Assembly: GCA_019044685.2 (NCBI GenBank)
Contig: JAGTXX020000012.1
Coordinates: forward strand, 496,001-560,000
Source: Nannochloris sp. 'desiccata'
Lineage: Eukaryota; Chlorophyta; Trebouxiophyceae; Chlorellales; Chlorellaceae
Length of the DNA: 64,000 nt
Direction: 5' to 3'
The notes beneath the pieces were generated by a model. It saw only the letters and a list, made by a program, of their open reading frames with translations, was not told where the DNA came from and ran no database searches. Below, piece after piece: positions 1 through 11,601 of this stretch. Numbering within the stretch: the stretch's first letter is position 1; every line of letters starts with the position of its first letter. The translations under genes and the position numbers were made by a program.

Positions 1-229
1 TAACTAAATGCCGCCGCCGATAATCCTTTTTTTGACCTGACTACTTGACACTGTACGCTAAAGCTCTAGCTAGTTTACATACACGCATTTATCAAATAAT
101 CTACTCACTTTGTAAAATGTTATTTGGTGAAATTAAGAAGAACATTAAAATGAAACAGAGCGGCACGGCCAACTCAGCCTGGCGGTGACTCCTCATTTAT
201 TTATTTATTGATTGATACTAAGGTTCTTT

Positions 230-1835
230 TTACTGCCCAGCAGGCAATCTAGCCACAGCAGACAGAGACACCAAGGTACACTGACCCCCCATGAACGACT
301 CACCCATCTTAGTTGCCTGCACAACAAAAGCAAAAACGAAATATGAAAATTAAAATTTTTGACGCCTAGATCAACAACTTCCGGAAACAAAAGAGCAGTC
401 CTTGAATGAAATATAACGTACCGGTGCAGGAGAATCCCCTAACCATGTATTCCACTCTTCTATAAACGGCTCATATCCCACAGCAGAATCTTTGAACTGA
501 ACATCTACAGATACCAAGTCTCCTTTCCCAATATTCCCGGTCTTCTTCAAGATCTCATCCAAATCTCGAAAGATCTCTACAATTTGAGAACTGTAAAGCT
601 CAGGAGGGGTATTCTCTTGTTGATCATAGGATATTATGCCAGGTCGGGTGAGAGCGCCGATGAATACGAATCCATTGACAGCGACGGCGGCAGACGCGGA
701 GATGCCGTCAGCTGGGCGAGGGCCGGAATATTCAAAACGCTGGATACTCCCTTGTTGTTGCTCTTTCTCGGGTGCAGGTGCATTAGATACTCGTCTTCCT
801 TGTTTCATGTTGGTGATCGTAATAGGGGCGGAAGCGGGAGGTGCTTCTTTCCCTGTACCAGAAGGGTGCAAGAATTCGTGAGGAGCAATATCTTCATTGA
901 TGCCATCTTCTTCTTCTTCTTTACCTTTTTGTTCCTCTACGTCTGCCTCTCCTTCATTTTGCGTGAGAAGCTCTTGCAAAAGATTAGTAGGACCAGCTTC
1001 CTCCTCTTGCTCTTGTTGTTGCCTACGCTCACCCTCACCCAAGAGCATTTTTTTACCGGCGGTCAGAAAAGACGAAATGTGGGCACGGGCACTTCCGACA
1101 GCGACAGCTGTAGGGGGAACGGATTTCTCTCCTTCTTCGCCTTCGATGAATTTCTCAATGTCTATTTCCTCTTCTTCCTGAGCTTCAGCAGGCCCAGCAG
1201 CGACTTTGTTACGGATGGGATGCCAACGCTTCCGCTGTTTGCTTTTAGGAGCAGCAGCAGCAGCAGTAGGACGTGATTTTACCGCATCAGAAGTCTTTTT
1301 CATTGATTTTGAAGAAAGGGGGTGTGGTCCTTTATTTTTCTTTCCACCAGTGACAGCTTGAACACCCTTCTTCCTCTTCTCAGCCCTCCTCCCGCCGTCG
1401 ACTAAAATTTTCAAAAGTGCAGTAAGAGTGATATCTTCTTCATCTCCGTCGCCATAACGAATGCGGAAATATTTGTTACCTCTCACATCGGCGATCCCTT
1501 TTACTTTGCCTTCATAAGGCTGATTATTATTGTACCCTGCAGAGAGAGAGAGAGGGGGAGAAAGAGAAAAAGTTCATGGCTCGGTAAAAATAAAATATCT
1601 GCTGAGCATGCCAGAAATGCAGAAACAACCGCCCAACGTTGCTTATAGCGTCAAAAAGAGTATTGTAAGTATATAGGGGTGGCGAGCATAGCAAGATATC
1701 CAGTGAAAACAAACGCATATTGCTTCTTCTAAATATTGCAAAAGAAGCTCTAGGTTGGAATTTAAAAAAATCCTTACCTGGGAACACCTTGGCAACTTTG
1801 CTGCCAACATACTGCTCCATTTCTGACTCCTTCAT
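230..1835 (-). CDS. Tudor-like domain fused to RidA/YjgF-like domain
   Basis: Three exons inferred at 1835-1778, 1536-422 and 316-230, giving 419 aa. The joins keep phase and restore conserved sequence on both sides. The N-terminus reads VGSKVAKVFPGYNNNQPYEG and then FRIRYGDGDEED, the pattern of Tudor/PWWP-like modules that sense a 'DGDEED' strand. A long low-complexity linker rich in Lys, Glu, Gln and Ala follows (about residues 50-280). The C-terminal ~125 residues resemble the RidA/YjgF (L-PSP) fold: a segment beginning AVAVNGFVFIGA, then a YEPFIEEWNTWLG helix, then the last strand LSAVARLP encoded by exon 3. Classical RidA proteins hydrolyse reactive enamines and imines; I could not confirm the catalytic Arg, so this may be a non-catalytic member. 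The Tudor-like part suggests a nuclear or chromatin role, which is inference. If exon 3 is missed the protein ends in a spurious read-through tail. Confidence 0.72.
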
Positions 1836-2203
1836 GATTATTCATTTAAAAACAGCCTTGGTAGGGCGTGGGGATTAGGAAGTTCCCAATGGGAACCAAA
1901 TGGTGCGAAAATCCTCGACTGCTTTGCATGAAATGAAATGCTGCTTTTCCTTGGACGAAGAGTTCATCGACCTCTGCTCAATAATTTATCATACATTAAT
2001 GCTTACGTGGACTTGCATGCTTTTGCGTGTTTGTGTTAAATACGTTCAATTGTAAGCAGTCAAAGCCATACATGATATGAAATGGGGGTATAGTTTCTTA
2101 AAAAAGTGCAATAAAGTAAGATGGACATAGAATAGAGTCAGTCAGTCATGAGATCGACAACGTTTTTTTCTTTCTTCAGAAAATGGTAATTAAAAAACCT
2201 CGT
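1836..2203. other. intergenic, 368 bp
   Basis: Lies between the start of the Tudor/RidA gene and the stop of the coiled-coil gene, both on the minus strand. It should hold the promoter of the former and the 3' UTR of the latter. I see no conserved element, repeat or coding signal. Confidence 0.6.
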
Positions 2204-4030
2204 CTACTGCTTGACCTTTGGCATTGTAAAGCCACTATCTTTTCTAACCAGCAACCCAGCCGGCAAATGATCATTTCCAGCGAATGCAGTATTATTAGAG
2301 ACCCCCAATAATTTTCTTTTACTACCACCATACCCGCTCACACCCAGCAGTGGCCGGGCGGTGACAGGCTTGAGAGGAGGGACTTGCATACGAGCTTGAT
2401 TTGCTGCAGAGGCGACAGTAGCAGGGTTGAGAGCTGCTAAAGGGTTATTCTGCAACTTGCCTGCAGGGGGCAGCATTTTATTAATCTTATTCGTATTCTC
2501 TCGACGAGTATTTCCTCCATCAGCGCCATTATCATCATCAGCATCACCCCAGACGTGCTTTAAATCCAGAATAGCTGCAGCATCCTTGATGTTCTTATTA
2601 TTATTCATCAAATCAGCGGTAGCATTAGTAGTCATTTTGGCTTTCTTTTTAGGCTTTGCATTGTCATCACGGTCTCCAAAGCTAGGATTGGTGCTGTAAT
2701 CATCATCGCTTACTTCTTCTTCTTCTTCAGGCACTGGAGCCAAGCCTTTCCGCCCTCTCTTTGTAGCACCATTGTTCGCAGCACTGCCACCAACTTTCTT
2801 CTTTTCTCCAAGAAGAGAAGAAGCGGGTTTACGACGCTGAGGCATTTCACTGTCCGGGCTATTATTATCAAGTTGGCTGAGAATACCGCCAACTGCATTC
2901 ATAGCTGCACTCACAGCACGAGCCCCAGCAGGAGTTGCAGTGGCGTTTTGAGTGAGGGCTTCTTCCAACCTAGCAACACGACGGGTTTTCGTTTCCAATT
3001 GACCTTCAAGCTTGGCAAGCTGTTTTTCCAACTGAACACAGCGAGCTTCGGCAGCAGAGCGGGCTTTCTTTTCTGCCTTTAATGTTGCTTGAGTTTCAGC
3101 TAAAAGCTGGTTATTTGCAGAATTGCCTGTTTTTAATGCCATTTTAGCAAGGTCTTGAGAGTAATGCTGCATTTCAGCTTGCATCTGGGCGCGCTCAGTT
3201 GCCAAGACCTCCCTATGTCTCAGCGTTTGCTCTGCCAAGTTGGCTCGCTCTTGTGCAGCAGCAGCAGTCCGTTCAGCCAAAGCAATCTCATCACGAAGTC
3301 TTGCAGTGAGATTCAGGGCAGCTACAAGCTCGTTTTTGGATTGATCTCCGTCCATTTGAAGCTGCTGGCGAAGTTCTTGTACTTCAGCTTCCCGCTCTGC
3401 TATCTGAGAATAGGCCTCTGTCCAGATTCCATTGAGTTTATCCTGTAAACCAACAGCTTTACCCCGAAGAATGGCGTTTTCAGTAGTAAGAGAACGGTTT
3501 ATGCTGCTTTCCAGAGTCATCTGGTTGGTGATTGCTTCAGCAGCTGCCCTGCGGCGGACGAGGTCATCCTCGGCAGCACTGAGTTTGAGCTGTAAAATCA
3601 TCATTTCTTGGCGTAACGTGTGGGTGTCTGATTTATCTTTGGAAAGAACAAACTCATATTGGGCGGCCTGTAAAGTATGGGCGCTCTTGAGCTGCAAAAG
3701 AATAGAGACTCAAATGTTAGGAATGACTGAATGATGAGTTTGTTGGACACAGCAAGACCATTGGCCTTGCTTGAAAAAAAATACTCTACATGAGCTAGTA
3801 TATTATTATGAAATCAAACCTACCTTTTCGGTATCCTCAATGAGATCGTGGGCTGCTTGGCGAGCTTCTGTGGCGACAACTTCTGTCTTGCACTTGAGCA
3901 TGTGAACTACTCTCGCATCTAGAGCACAGCACGCTTGACGAATGCCGACGTCGCATTGCAGCTCATCTATAGACCTTTCCAAATCAGGGGGAGGAAGGTT
4001 TGGAGCCGGAAGCTCCTCGAGTGCATCCAT
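2204..4030 (-). CDS. coiled-coil protein of unknown function with basic tail
   Basis: Two exons (4030-3824 and 3691-2204) give 564 aa. The start is the ATG reading MDALEELPAPNLPPPDLERS; the open frame extends further upstream but without an ATG. The first ~70 residues hold a short Cys-rich helix (IRQACCALDARVVHMLKC). Residues ~70-310 are almost continuous heptad-type coiled coil rich in Gln, Glu, Leu and Ala. The C-terminal ~250 residues are low complexity, with basic patches (TKRGRKGL, KPKKKAKM) that look like nuclear localisation signals, Asn runs and an acidic EEEEEVSDDD stretch. The layout resembles kinetochore, spindle or chromatin scaffold proteins, but I do not recognise the family. 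The exon join TEK|LKSAHT uses a clear GTAGGT donor and a TTTTGCAG acceptor. Confidence 0.68.
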
Positions 4031-4169
4031 TCTCCGTTTTTCGAAATGGTAGTTGAGGAAATTACCGCCTTGTTTGTTTATAGAATGTGACGGCAAGGGC
4101 ACCTAATTATCTTCTCTATTTCTAAAAATTATTTCCGACTTGAAATTCACAATTTAGGACCTATGAATG

Positions 4170-4860
4170 GTTTTCAGCAGGGTTGCACTTAAGGATTTGG
4201 CCTGGCCCCAAATCCCGGCTATTTTCGGCGTTTCCAGCGATTTTTTGGCCATTTTCCACGGCTATTTTTGAGCCGATCTGCAGCTCCCGGCCATTTTTCT
4301 ATAATTTCAATTGTGCGTTATATTACATATTTTTCTGTTTTCCCTCCATAGAGAAGAGTTTTCGCTGTATGAGTCAGCAAATCTGAGATGATTACTTAGT
4401 AAAAGAAACAACAAAGCTTGATCTCTCAAGCGTCCGCGCCTCTACGGTCCCTCAGCTCCCACCAATGCTCAAAAGCCTCCTGATAGGGGAAATTTTGCAC
4501 GTTATACGGCGAGGCTGCAAGCCGCATGCACGTGTTCAAGTGAGTTTCTCCCATTCTGTTCCTCAATGCCGTCAAGTCCAAGCTCATAGTGAATAAATGG
4601 GTCCAGAAATGAATTCTGTATGCGTATGTAAGCAAAATTTGTTGTATTTACAAATAGAATTTCAAATTTTATGTTCTGAAGTTCGGCTATTTTTGGCTGT
4701 TGTGGCCTCGGTCCCGGCCAAAATAATCGGCTATTTTTTGTCGCCGGCCATGCTGGCCGGCGACAAAATCCCGGCTATTTTTACCTTCTGAAATCCTTCC
4801 GGCTATTTTTTTGGGGCCGAAATGGCCGAATAGCCGGCTAAGTGCAACCCTGGTTTTCAG
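4170..4860. mobile_element. non-autonomous hAT-family transposon with 8-bp TSD
   Basis: The element spans 4178-4852 (675 bp). Its ends are the inverted repeats CAGGGTTGCACTTA (left) and TAAGTGCAACCCTG (right). It is flanked on both sides by the perfect 8-bp direct repeat GTTTTCAG (4170-4177 and 4853-4860). An 8-bp target duplication and CAGGG-type ends are hallmarks of hAT DNA transposons. Subterminal regions carry many copies of a CGGCTATTTTT motif in both orientations, and a palindrome GCCGGCCATGCTGGCCGGC sits near 4743; such subterminal motifs often bind hAT transposases. It sits in the gap between two divergently transcribed genes. Intact ends and TSD argue for a fairly young insertion. 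It is too short to be autonomous. Confidence 0.85.
4426..4600 (-). pseudogene. hAT transposase C-terminal remnant
   Basis: The minus strand inside the transposon encodes LRNRMGETHLNTCMRLA followed about 20 residues later by FEHWWELRDRRG and a stop. This resembles the extreme C-terminal end of hAT transposases, after the dimerisation domain, where an 'LRNRL...LNALLRI' pattern is common. The rest of the transposase is missing, so this is a relic left by internal deletion of a larger element. Confidence 0.6.
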
Positions 4861-5148
4861 TTTTTGCTACGATCAAACTTTTTCTTTCAATTTCTCCATC
4901 CCGGAGAGATTTTTACCTCTCCTCTTTGTTTTTAATTCTGTTTTTTGGCTTTTAAAAAAGAAGACTATCTCAAGTCACGGCACATCACCTTCCAAAACGC
5001 CAACACGATTGTGCCGATATAAGATTTAAATTCTGATTCTCAAAATGTATATAAGATTTTGCTGCCAGCAACGTTATCGTTGCAACAGCACGTTATACGC
5101 ATTTTTTGAGCCGTATAAGACCTCATTTTAGCACATTCTCTCGCTCCA

Positions 5149-6883
5149 ATGCCCACGTTCAGCATGCAGCTTCAACAGGGCAGCGGCGCTCCCAACGCCG
5201 TTACCCCATCACAAGACTCTTCTTTCTACAACAGGCTTGCTGAACAAACAGAGTTCCTGAGATTGTTCGGTGATACACCTGGTCTCATACCTGTGTTGAT
5301 TGGCCCTCCAAACTGTGGCAAGACGGTGAGAACAGCCTTCCTTTGCGTGCCCAGCAACGCCAACAGACACAATTTTGTTTTCCCAGACTGGCTCTGGTAC
5401 AATTATTATTATTATTTGAACATTTTAAAATCCATTTTTTTTTTGCAGGCATTTTTGAATCATCTGGTTAGTCAGCTTCGAGCGAAACCAGATCCCCCGT
5501 TAATCCTGAAAATTGACGGCCGCCAGAAGGCTGTGACTAGCCCAGAAGAGATCTCCAAGACGCTGTGTAATGCAGTCGTGTCTGAAAGTTTGATGGAACG
5601 GGCCCAATCAGCTTTCAGTGTTTTTGCAGAGCTTGCGTTTTCCTCTACGGCTCTAGTGAACGCTCCAGGAGCCTCTGCAGACTTTGTACCATTTAAAGAC
5701 ATAAGAGATTTCTTTGCAAAGGATAAAGAAAATCTGACAAAGTCGTTCGAGAAGTTAGAATATTTTTTTGAAAATTTAAAACAGCTTCCCAACAAGCCTG
5801 TGATCATCATAGGTAAGGCAAGAGCACCTTGCGGCAAAATACAGCGTGAAGAATGACATTTTCCTCCGCTTTTTTCAATGGATTTGATGATATTGTCCCC
5901 TCCAACTAACTTCTTTTTCCTCATTTGCAGATGAAGCGAATCAACTATTGCGCTGGGACGAGCCCGGCTCTTCGAGACCAAATCTGGAAATATTGCTCAG
6001 CTTTTTAACAGCCATCTCAAAGCAGAACCAGCTCGCCCACGTGGTCTCCGCCACTTCTGACTATTTCCTAGCCAGTTGGCTCTATGACCGTAAGTTTTCG
6101 GCGTCCTCCTGCTTTTAATTCTCTTCCAGCGTACACATAACAGGGCAGTATTCATTTCATTTTAATTCGCTTTTGCAGATGGATTGACTCATGGCAGGTT
6201 TAAAGTCGAGGTCCTGGGGGATCTGACTGAACAAGAAGCTCGGGAGTTTGTGTATGGAACTGCTGTGGGTGCTACTATCGCTGCTGCTGTTGCTGATCCT
6301 GGGAATGCTTCTGTTCCTGCTCCTGTGGGAACGTGGCCTGGTATTGTTAACGACCCTTCACCGAATGAGATGCCACCTGGGGCAGAAGAGCAGTGGCCAG
6401 CTATTTTTAAGCGGTGCGGCGGTAATATCGGGTTGCTGATCCAGTGTGTGGCGGCAGCCATGGAGGAAGGAAAATGCACTGCAAAGTATCACAACAGGCC
6501 CTTATTTGACAATTGACAATGCTTTCGAACCAATGGCCTTAATCGAGCGCGACGTGGGCCCTTTTTGAACTGGAAAGCAATGGGAGTCGGTGCTGCAGGA
6601 AATTGTCAAAGCGCCGCATCACGCTGTGTGGCGGGAGGATCTTGAGAAGAAGTTGGAAATATCAATTGCCTTGTCGTGGCCTTGGTTAAAGCAAGTTACT
6701 GGCAAAACAATGCTCATGTCCATGGTAGAATACAATTTGCTGGCATTGCGTCCGTACTCTGCTCTTCCACGTGACCTGCCCCGAGAGGTGCACGGAGAAG
6801 ACAAGGAGATAGTGGTGACATTGCCATTACCCGTCCACGTATGGGCTGCCAAGAAGTTGCTTAAAGATCGTGGGTGGAAATAG
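5149..6883 (+). CDS. P-loop ATPase, archaeal-type/STAND-like
   Basis: Exons inferred at 5149-5325, 5449-5812, 5931-6089 and 6179-~6485, with a last coding block ~6574-6883. The Walker A motif GPPNCGKT is cut by intron 1 and rejoins as GPPNCGKT-AFLNHL. Walker B is VIIIDEANQL, built across intron 2. A sensor-like segment (LAHVVSATSDYFLASWL) and a TEQEAREFV helix follow, a layout typical of archaeal-type ATPases of the AAA/STAND group (ATPase_2 family). The last ~95 residues (WESVLQEIVKA...) look like a winged-helix regulatory tail. The link between exon 4 and the last block is unresolved: no GT donor gives the right phase, and reading straight through meets a stop at 6515 and a TGA near 6567. 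A GC donor, a missed intron or a lesion are all possible. The substrate is unknown. Confidence 0.65.
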
Positions 6884-8048
6884 CCTTAAATTAAATTCTC
6901 ACAATCGGCAGTTTTATCCCCCGCTTTTTCATTCTGTTGTCTGGAAAACAATGTGTAGCGGCTGCAGGAGTGTTTCTGGTTTGTTTCATTTTTTTCCAAC
7001 TGTCCTAATTTAGTGTCTTCAAGATGTGTACATTGCATTCAATTTATTTATTCAATTTTTTTCTTTTGCCCACCGCTTTATCTTTTGAAAACGGAGCGTA
7101 CCTGGTTCAAGCATTTTGTAAATAATTCTATTTCAGGTTCTTGCTGTGGCTTCAAACTCTTCATTTGTGCATATATAGAATGAAAATATCACTTTGAAGC
7201 CAATGTAGGATTACAAGTTCTTCCTTGGACGATAAGTGGAGGGGAAAAAAAACACTATAACTACCGCCACCAAAGATCAGGGCGCTGTGTTTCCCAAACG
7301 GACAACCCTCGCCAGCGGCGAGGCGAGAAGAGCCCCAGAGGGGGGACGGGGGCGAAGGGCCTTGGAAACTAGGCTATTTTTGTGGGTTACACTCCATATT
7401 CCGCCCACCCTTTCCTAGAGCGTTTTCCCAAACAGCCATCCAGAGGAGCGGCAGGCAGGTGGGCTGGGAAGGCTGGCAAAGGGATATAAAGAAATGCCGT
7501 GTCAATAAGAGCATATGAGCTCACTCCTGGCGGCTTCTCCTGGGCTATATGTATATGATCGCCGGTGCATACAGCCTCTGTTGAATTTATGATTGAAAAA
7601 ATAAATGATCTAGATTCTGATCCGCTTCAATAAAGCCCCCGAAAAATTGCCACTCTGAACAGAGACTTTACCCCGTATTGTAGAGAGGGGCTAAATAAGG
7701 CCACTTCGCTGCCCCTCTCAAGCAATTGAAAAGTTCTCACTGAGGAAGAAATTACTAAAAATCATACCACGGAGTTGAGGCCACCACTTCCATGGATCTA
7801 GCTACGACCGGGGCAGTAGATCTAGGATCCACCAAAGAGACCAAACTAACTCTGTGTTTGCTCTGCAACGCCCTTCCTCCTATAAGTAGGAACTTCCTTC
7901 GGAAGAGAAGCCTTCTTCAAGGCTTGAAGCCTTCTTGAAGAAAGTCCTCAGCTTGTTATTTATTGCCGAGCTATCAGAGACGACATTCAGTTTTTTAAGT
8001 AGCTGTACAAGAATTTCCACATCACAATTCTTCAGGATCCAGGGAAAG
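6884..8048. other. intergenic, about 1.2 kb, no gene seen
   Basis: No supported coding region. It holds a G/C-rich patch at 7300-7360 and short interleaved direct and inverted repeats of an AAGCCTTCTTCAAGGCTTG type at 7899-7945, just upstream of the next gene, which can fold as a hairpin in its leader or promoter. The only open frames are short and repetitive. Confidence 0.5.
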
Positions 8049-9734
8049 ATGCGGCGGCACTCGGGAATGCTGCAGGCATCGCTTTGTCTGCTTTTAGTAG
8101 GAGCAAGTTTTCTGATAGTGCAAGCTCAGGAGAATGGATACCCACGATATAGCCCATGCGCACCACCAATACTAGTAAATAAGGAGAGTTCTTAAAAACG
8201 AATTCCAGTCTGGCTGTCTACGTGGTTAGAAGGCCCAGTTTTGCAAGACTGATTTGAAACCAACGTATATTTTATTGCTGCAGGGAGACCCATTTGTAGT
8301 TGGGATTGCATATTGGCCCGGTGGTACTGTTTTACAATGGTGCGCGATGCTTTAGAACTCTAAGTTTCCACCCCCTTTGTCTCTCCCATCTTTTGCCCAA
8401 TTTGTTACAGTTCAAATGTATTATTTTCAGGGGTGGTGCTACGACAGATCAAGATGGAAAACCAGGACTTAACCCCTGTTTAGCCGATGTTTACGTCAAT
8501 GGGAGCGTCGCTAACTATCAGGAAATCCTGGTACGTTTGTATCTTATAGTTTAGTTGATAACTTACTCAATTTTTCCGCCACCGACCACATCTTCTTTCT
8601 TCTTCTTAGCTCAGTTCTCTTTTGCTTTGGAGATTCTTTTAATTCACTTTTATAAGAGAGTTATAACTATTACTACCATCTATTTCTTCTTCACGCTCTT
8701 TTCTTCTTTTACAGAACGAAAACAATGTTTATTTTAGTACTTACTCGATGAGTGTCGACTCCATGACCGCCCTCCGCACCACAAAACTCGAAGAAGACCT
8801 CATGTTTGCCCTCGCAAAACAATCAGGAGGTGAGCAAGTCATCAGCGCCATCGCCTTCCGTGGAAATATCCGATCAGAAGCACAATATATCCGTAGTGCG
8901 TCTTCGGTCACTGGTGGCCAGGGCGTTGTCCAACGCCTTGGTTTGATTGTAACCTTGGACAATGGCAACTTAACCAACTTAAATTGGTATAACTTTGATG
9001 GGTGCAATGAATGTGGTGGGGCAGATAGCAGCAGTTGCATTAGAACCCAATACGACCCTGTATATCAAGTAACTCCTCAGGAGTCATGTGCAACCTCTTT
9101 GACGGAGGCTGAGTGTACACCATGTACAGATAAAGAGTGCAAGTCTGCCAATTGCTCTACCACATATATGACCGCGTTTAGAGGCAGTTCTAAATCTGGA
9201 CAATCGTTGCAAAGTGCCTATCAATTAGAAGCTGCCTTTAAATTCTCCATATACGATATTCTTGGCGGTATATTTAATGATGCCAGTGAACTCGGTTCAC
9301 TTAATGTAGGTCCTTTGGGACAAGGTGTTTCTGGTGGATCTGGATCATTTTTAACACCTCCTACCCCAGCTGCGTTACCTTTACCTGGTGGGGAGATCTC
9401 TGATGAACAACTTGCAGCAGCACAAAACGGTGAAGTACTACCGACGTCAACACAGGCACCAGTGATTGCCGAACCAACGATCGTGGAGCCAACGCCAGTA
9501 CCAGTGCAGGATCCTACTGTAGTTCCGTCTACAGACCCTGAGGTAGCAGAGACACCATTTGTGCCAGAACCGGTGCCGGATCCGGTGGTGCCAATAGACG
9601 AACCGATCCCCCCCACGACGACTGATTACCCTGATGGCGCCGACAACGATGATAACATTGGTGGTTATGGTTATGGTGATGATGATACAGGGGCAGATGC
9701 TGGTGCGTATATTCCTCCTGAAGGCAGGAGATAA
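8049..9734 (+). CDS. secreted Cys-rich protein with Pro/Thr/Val-rich tail
   Basis: Four exons (8049-8174, 8284-8339, 8431-8530, 8715-9734) in consistent phase give 433 aa. The N-terminus is a signal peptide (hydrophobic core LQASLCLLLVGASFLIVQAQ). Exons 2-3 join as VLQW-GGATTDQDGKPGLNPC. The main globular part has LDNGNLTNLNWYNFDGCNEC and a later cluster CTPCTDKECKSANC, implying disulphides and extracellular folding. After ~residue 300 the chain becomes a low-complexity Pro/Val/Glu/Thr/Asp tail with a Gly/Tyr/Asp-rich end (GGYGYGDDD). I expect a secreted or cell-wall protein; no enzymatic motif is visible. Exon joins are inferred; the start ATG is the first in a good signal-peptide frame. Confidence 0.75.
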
Positions 9735-9921
9735 AAATAAGGAAAAATCCATATTCTTCTTCATCATTATTTATTAAGCTTTTGTGTTTCTATCTTTCTA
9801 ATACCTCTCATGTATATGTATCATTACTACTAGATGCGGGACATTTAGTTTCCTTGTGCTCTTTTGTATTTAGTAATTACGGTACTTAAAAGGAATACAA
9901 AGAGATCAGTATCATGTATCC

Positions 9922-11601
9922 TTAAGCGCCACTTAGATTCAATTCGTCAAGAAGACCAGGCTCTAAAGCGTCCGCTTGCCCCCCTTCATCACTCCTGGTA
10001 CTTTCGCCACATCCACCGCTGCTGCTGCTAGCTACCTTAACAACTTCCTGAGGCACCACTTCCGCATTCAAATGTTTCATAAATACACGGGGCAAGCTTT
10101 GAACAGATCTCGCTAAAAAAAAGGCAAACAACCCCCACCAAACACCTACTAAACTGCCACCTAGAGCCCTGCTTCTCATCAGTTGTAAAAATAAGACCAA
10201 GGCACTCCCTGAAATAATCATACTCCTCGCTACATACCACCTATCTTTACAAGCTAATAATACCCCAGTAGCACTCACATCTAGCCCACACGCCATCAAG
10301 GCCAAAGTACCCGGAAACCAGACTGATCGCATATGAGGCCACAAGGCAGCATCAGCAGTAAGGAGCCCAGGTGCCACTGCAGGTATTCCGTGAGCAATTA
10401 ATGAGCACACTATGCCGGAAATAGCGCCTAAACCCATTAAAACTGTGATAAACTCTCTCTTTTCTTTCGTGGAGGTTGCTGCGGGAAGAAACGCCAAGGC
10501 GGATTGCTCGAGAGGTGTGTTTGTGAAACTAGCTAAACCCCATAATTGCCACACAGGTTGATGACTGGCGAGTATTAATGCTGGTAATCGGGTCGCAGTG
10601 GCTTGTAGAAATAAATAACTTGTCGTTTTGGCGATATAAAATATACCCAGTGTACTTGCAGTAGCCATCAACGCTGCAACTTCTTGCCTCAAAGGCAACT
10701 CCAATGGAGGCTTTACTTTTGAATTTTGCAGCGCTCTTAGAAGCATAACGGCAGAAAGGTACTGTGCAGCGAGCGTGGTCCATGCTGCGCCTGCTACGCC
10801 CATTCCAAGCCCGCCTATAAGCACTACATCACCTAAAAGACTCACAAAAATAGATAAAAGAACAATTTTTAATGGAGTTTTGGAGTCTCGTTGGCCTAGT
10901 AACCCCGCTTGTGCAACTTGTGTAATGATCGCAGCAGGGGCAGCTAGACAACGAATACGAAGGTATTGCCAACTAGTACCTAATAAAGACGGATCACATC
11001 CTGTTGCTGCGAGCAATTGCGGACCCCATAGGACAAAAATAGAGCTAATAAATATTCCACCTGCTGCTCCAAGAAATAGCGCTGTCGATAGAGCATGCTC
11101 TGCTCCATGGCCTTTTCTGAGCCTCTCTGCTATGAGAGAGACAGTGGATACAGATAAGGCGGTGAATGAGTAGAAGGCGAAATTGAATACGAGAGAGCAA
11201 GGACCAAGAGCGGCTAGTTGGAGTGATCCAGCCCACTGGCCTAATGCTACAGTATCCACGAGCGACATCAGAGGGTCTGCAAGGGGAACCATTAAAGCAG
11301 GTAATCCAAAAACAGCTATTTGTCTGATGATAGAAAGCATCCGAGTTGGGAAAAACGGCGTGCTGTCATCAAAGTTTGTGGCGGCAAGGGCGGCGGTAGA
11401 TGCTGAAACGACAAGTGTATTTCTTCTTCGCCTGAAACAACGCACATTGTGGCCAAGTCGGTTAGGTACTTGCGATACTATCAATTGATGCGTAAGAACT
11501 CTTTTGGGTAGGACTGCAGGATTATTAAATTTGTAATTTTGAACTAGTGCATTATGTTGCAAATGTCCACTCCATAAGGAGAAAGGCGCAATAACAGACA
11601 T
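9922..11601 (-). CDS. MATE/DETOXIFICATION-family transporter, plastid-type
   Basis: Single exon, 559 aa from the ATG at 11601 (MSVIAPFSLWSG); the open frame continues upstream only to a TTG. Residues 1-~85 are basic and Ser/Thr-containing without acidic clusters, like a plastid or mitochondrial transit peptide. The core starts at IRQIAVFGLPALMVPLADPL, the first MATE transmembrane segment, followed by LVDTVALGQWAGSLQLAALG, the conserved post-TM1 region. About 12 hydrophobic segments follow, matching MATE length and topology. MATE proteins export organic cations or acids by H+ or Na+ antiport; plastid-type plant members include EDS5-like transporters. The C-terminus ends in a Ser/Gly-rich tail. 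It lies head-to-head with the ARMC8-like gene, 164 bp between start codons. Confidence 0.85.
   Translation of the reverse strand: MSVIAPFSLWSGHLQHNALVQNYKFNNPAVLPKRVLTHQLIVSQVPNRLGHNVRCFRRRRNTLVVSASTAALAATNFDDSTPFFPTRMLSIIRQIAVFGLPALMVPLADPLMSLVDTVALGQWAGSLQLAALGPCSLVFNFAFYSFTALSVSTVSLIAERLRKGHGAEHALSTALFLGAAGGIFISSIFVLWGPQLLAATGCDPSLLGTSWQYLRIRCLAAPAAIITQVAQAGLLGQRDSKTPLKIVLLSIFVSLLGDVVLIGGLGMGVAGAAWTTLAAQYLSAVMLLRALQNSKVKPPLELPLRQEVAALMATASTLGIFYIAKTTSYLFLQATATRLPALILASHQPVWQLWGLASFTNTPLEQSALAFLPAATSTKEKREFITVLMGLGAISGIVCSLIAHGIPAVAPGLLTADAALWPHMRSVWFPGTLALMACGLDVSATGVLLACKDRWYVARSMIISGSALVLFLQLMRSRALGGSLVGVWWGLFAFFLARSVQSLPRVFMKHLNAEVVPQEVVKVASSSSGGCGESTRSDEGGQADALEPGLLDELNLSGA

Noticed and set aside
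584..1276. A 230-codon plus-strand frame over the Tudor/RidA gene
   Set aside because: Shadow of the low-complexity linker on the other strand; rich in Phe, Ser and Leu, with no domain.
7236..7418. 60-codon ORF in the 7-kb gap
   Set aside because: Low complexity, poor context, and no homologous pattern recognised.
10775..11173. Plus-strand frame inside the MATE gene
   Set aside because: Antisense shadow of a transmembrane-rich gene.
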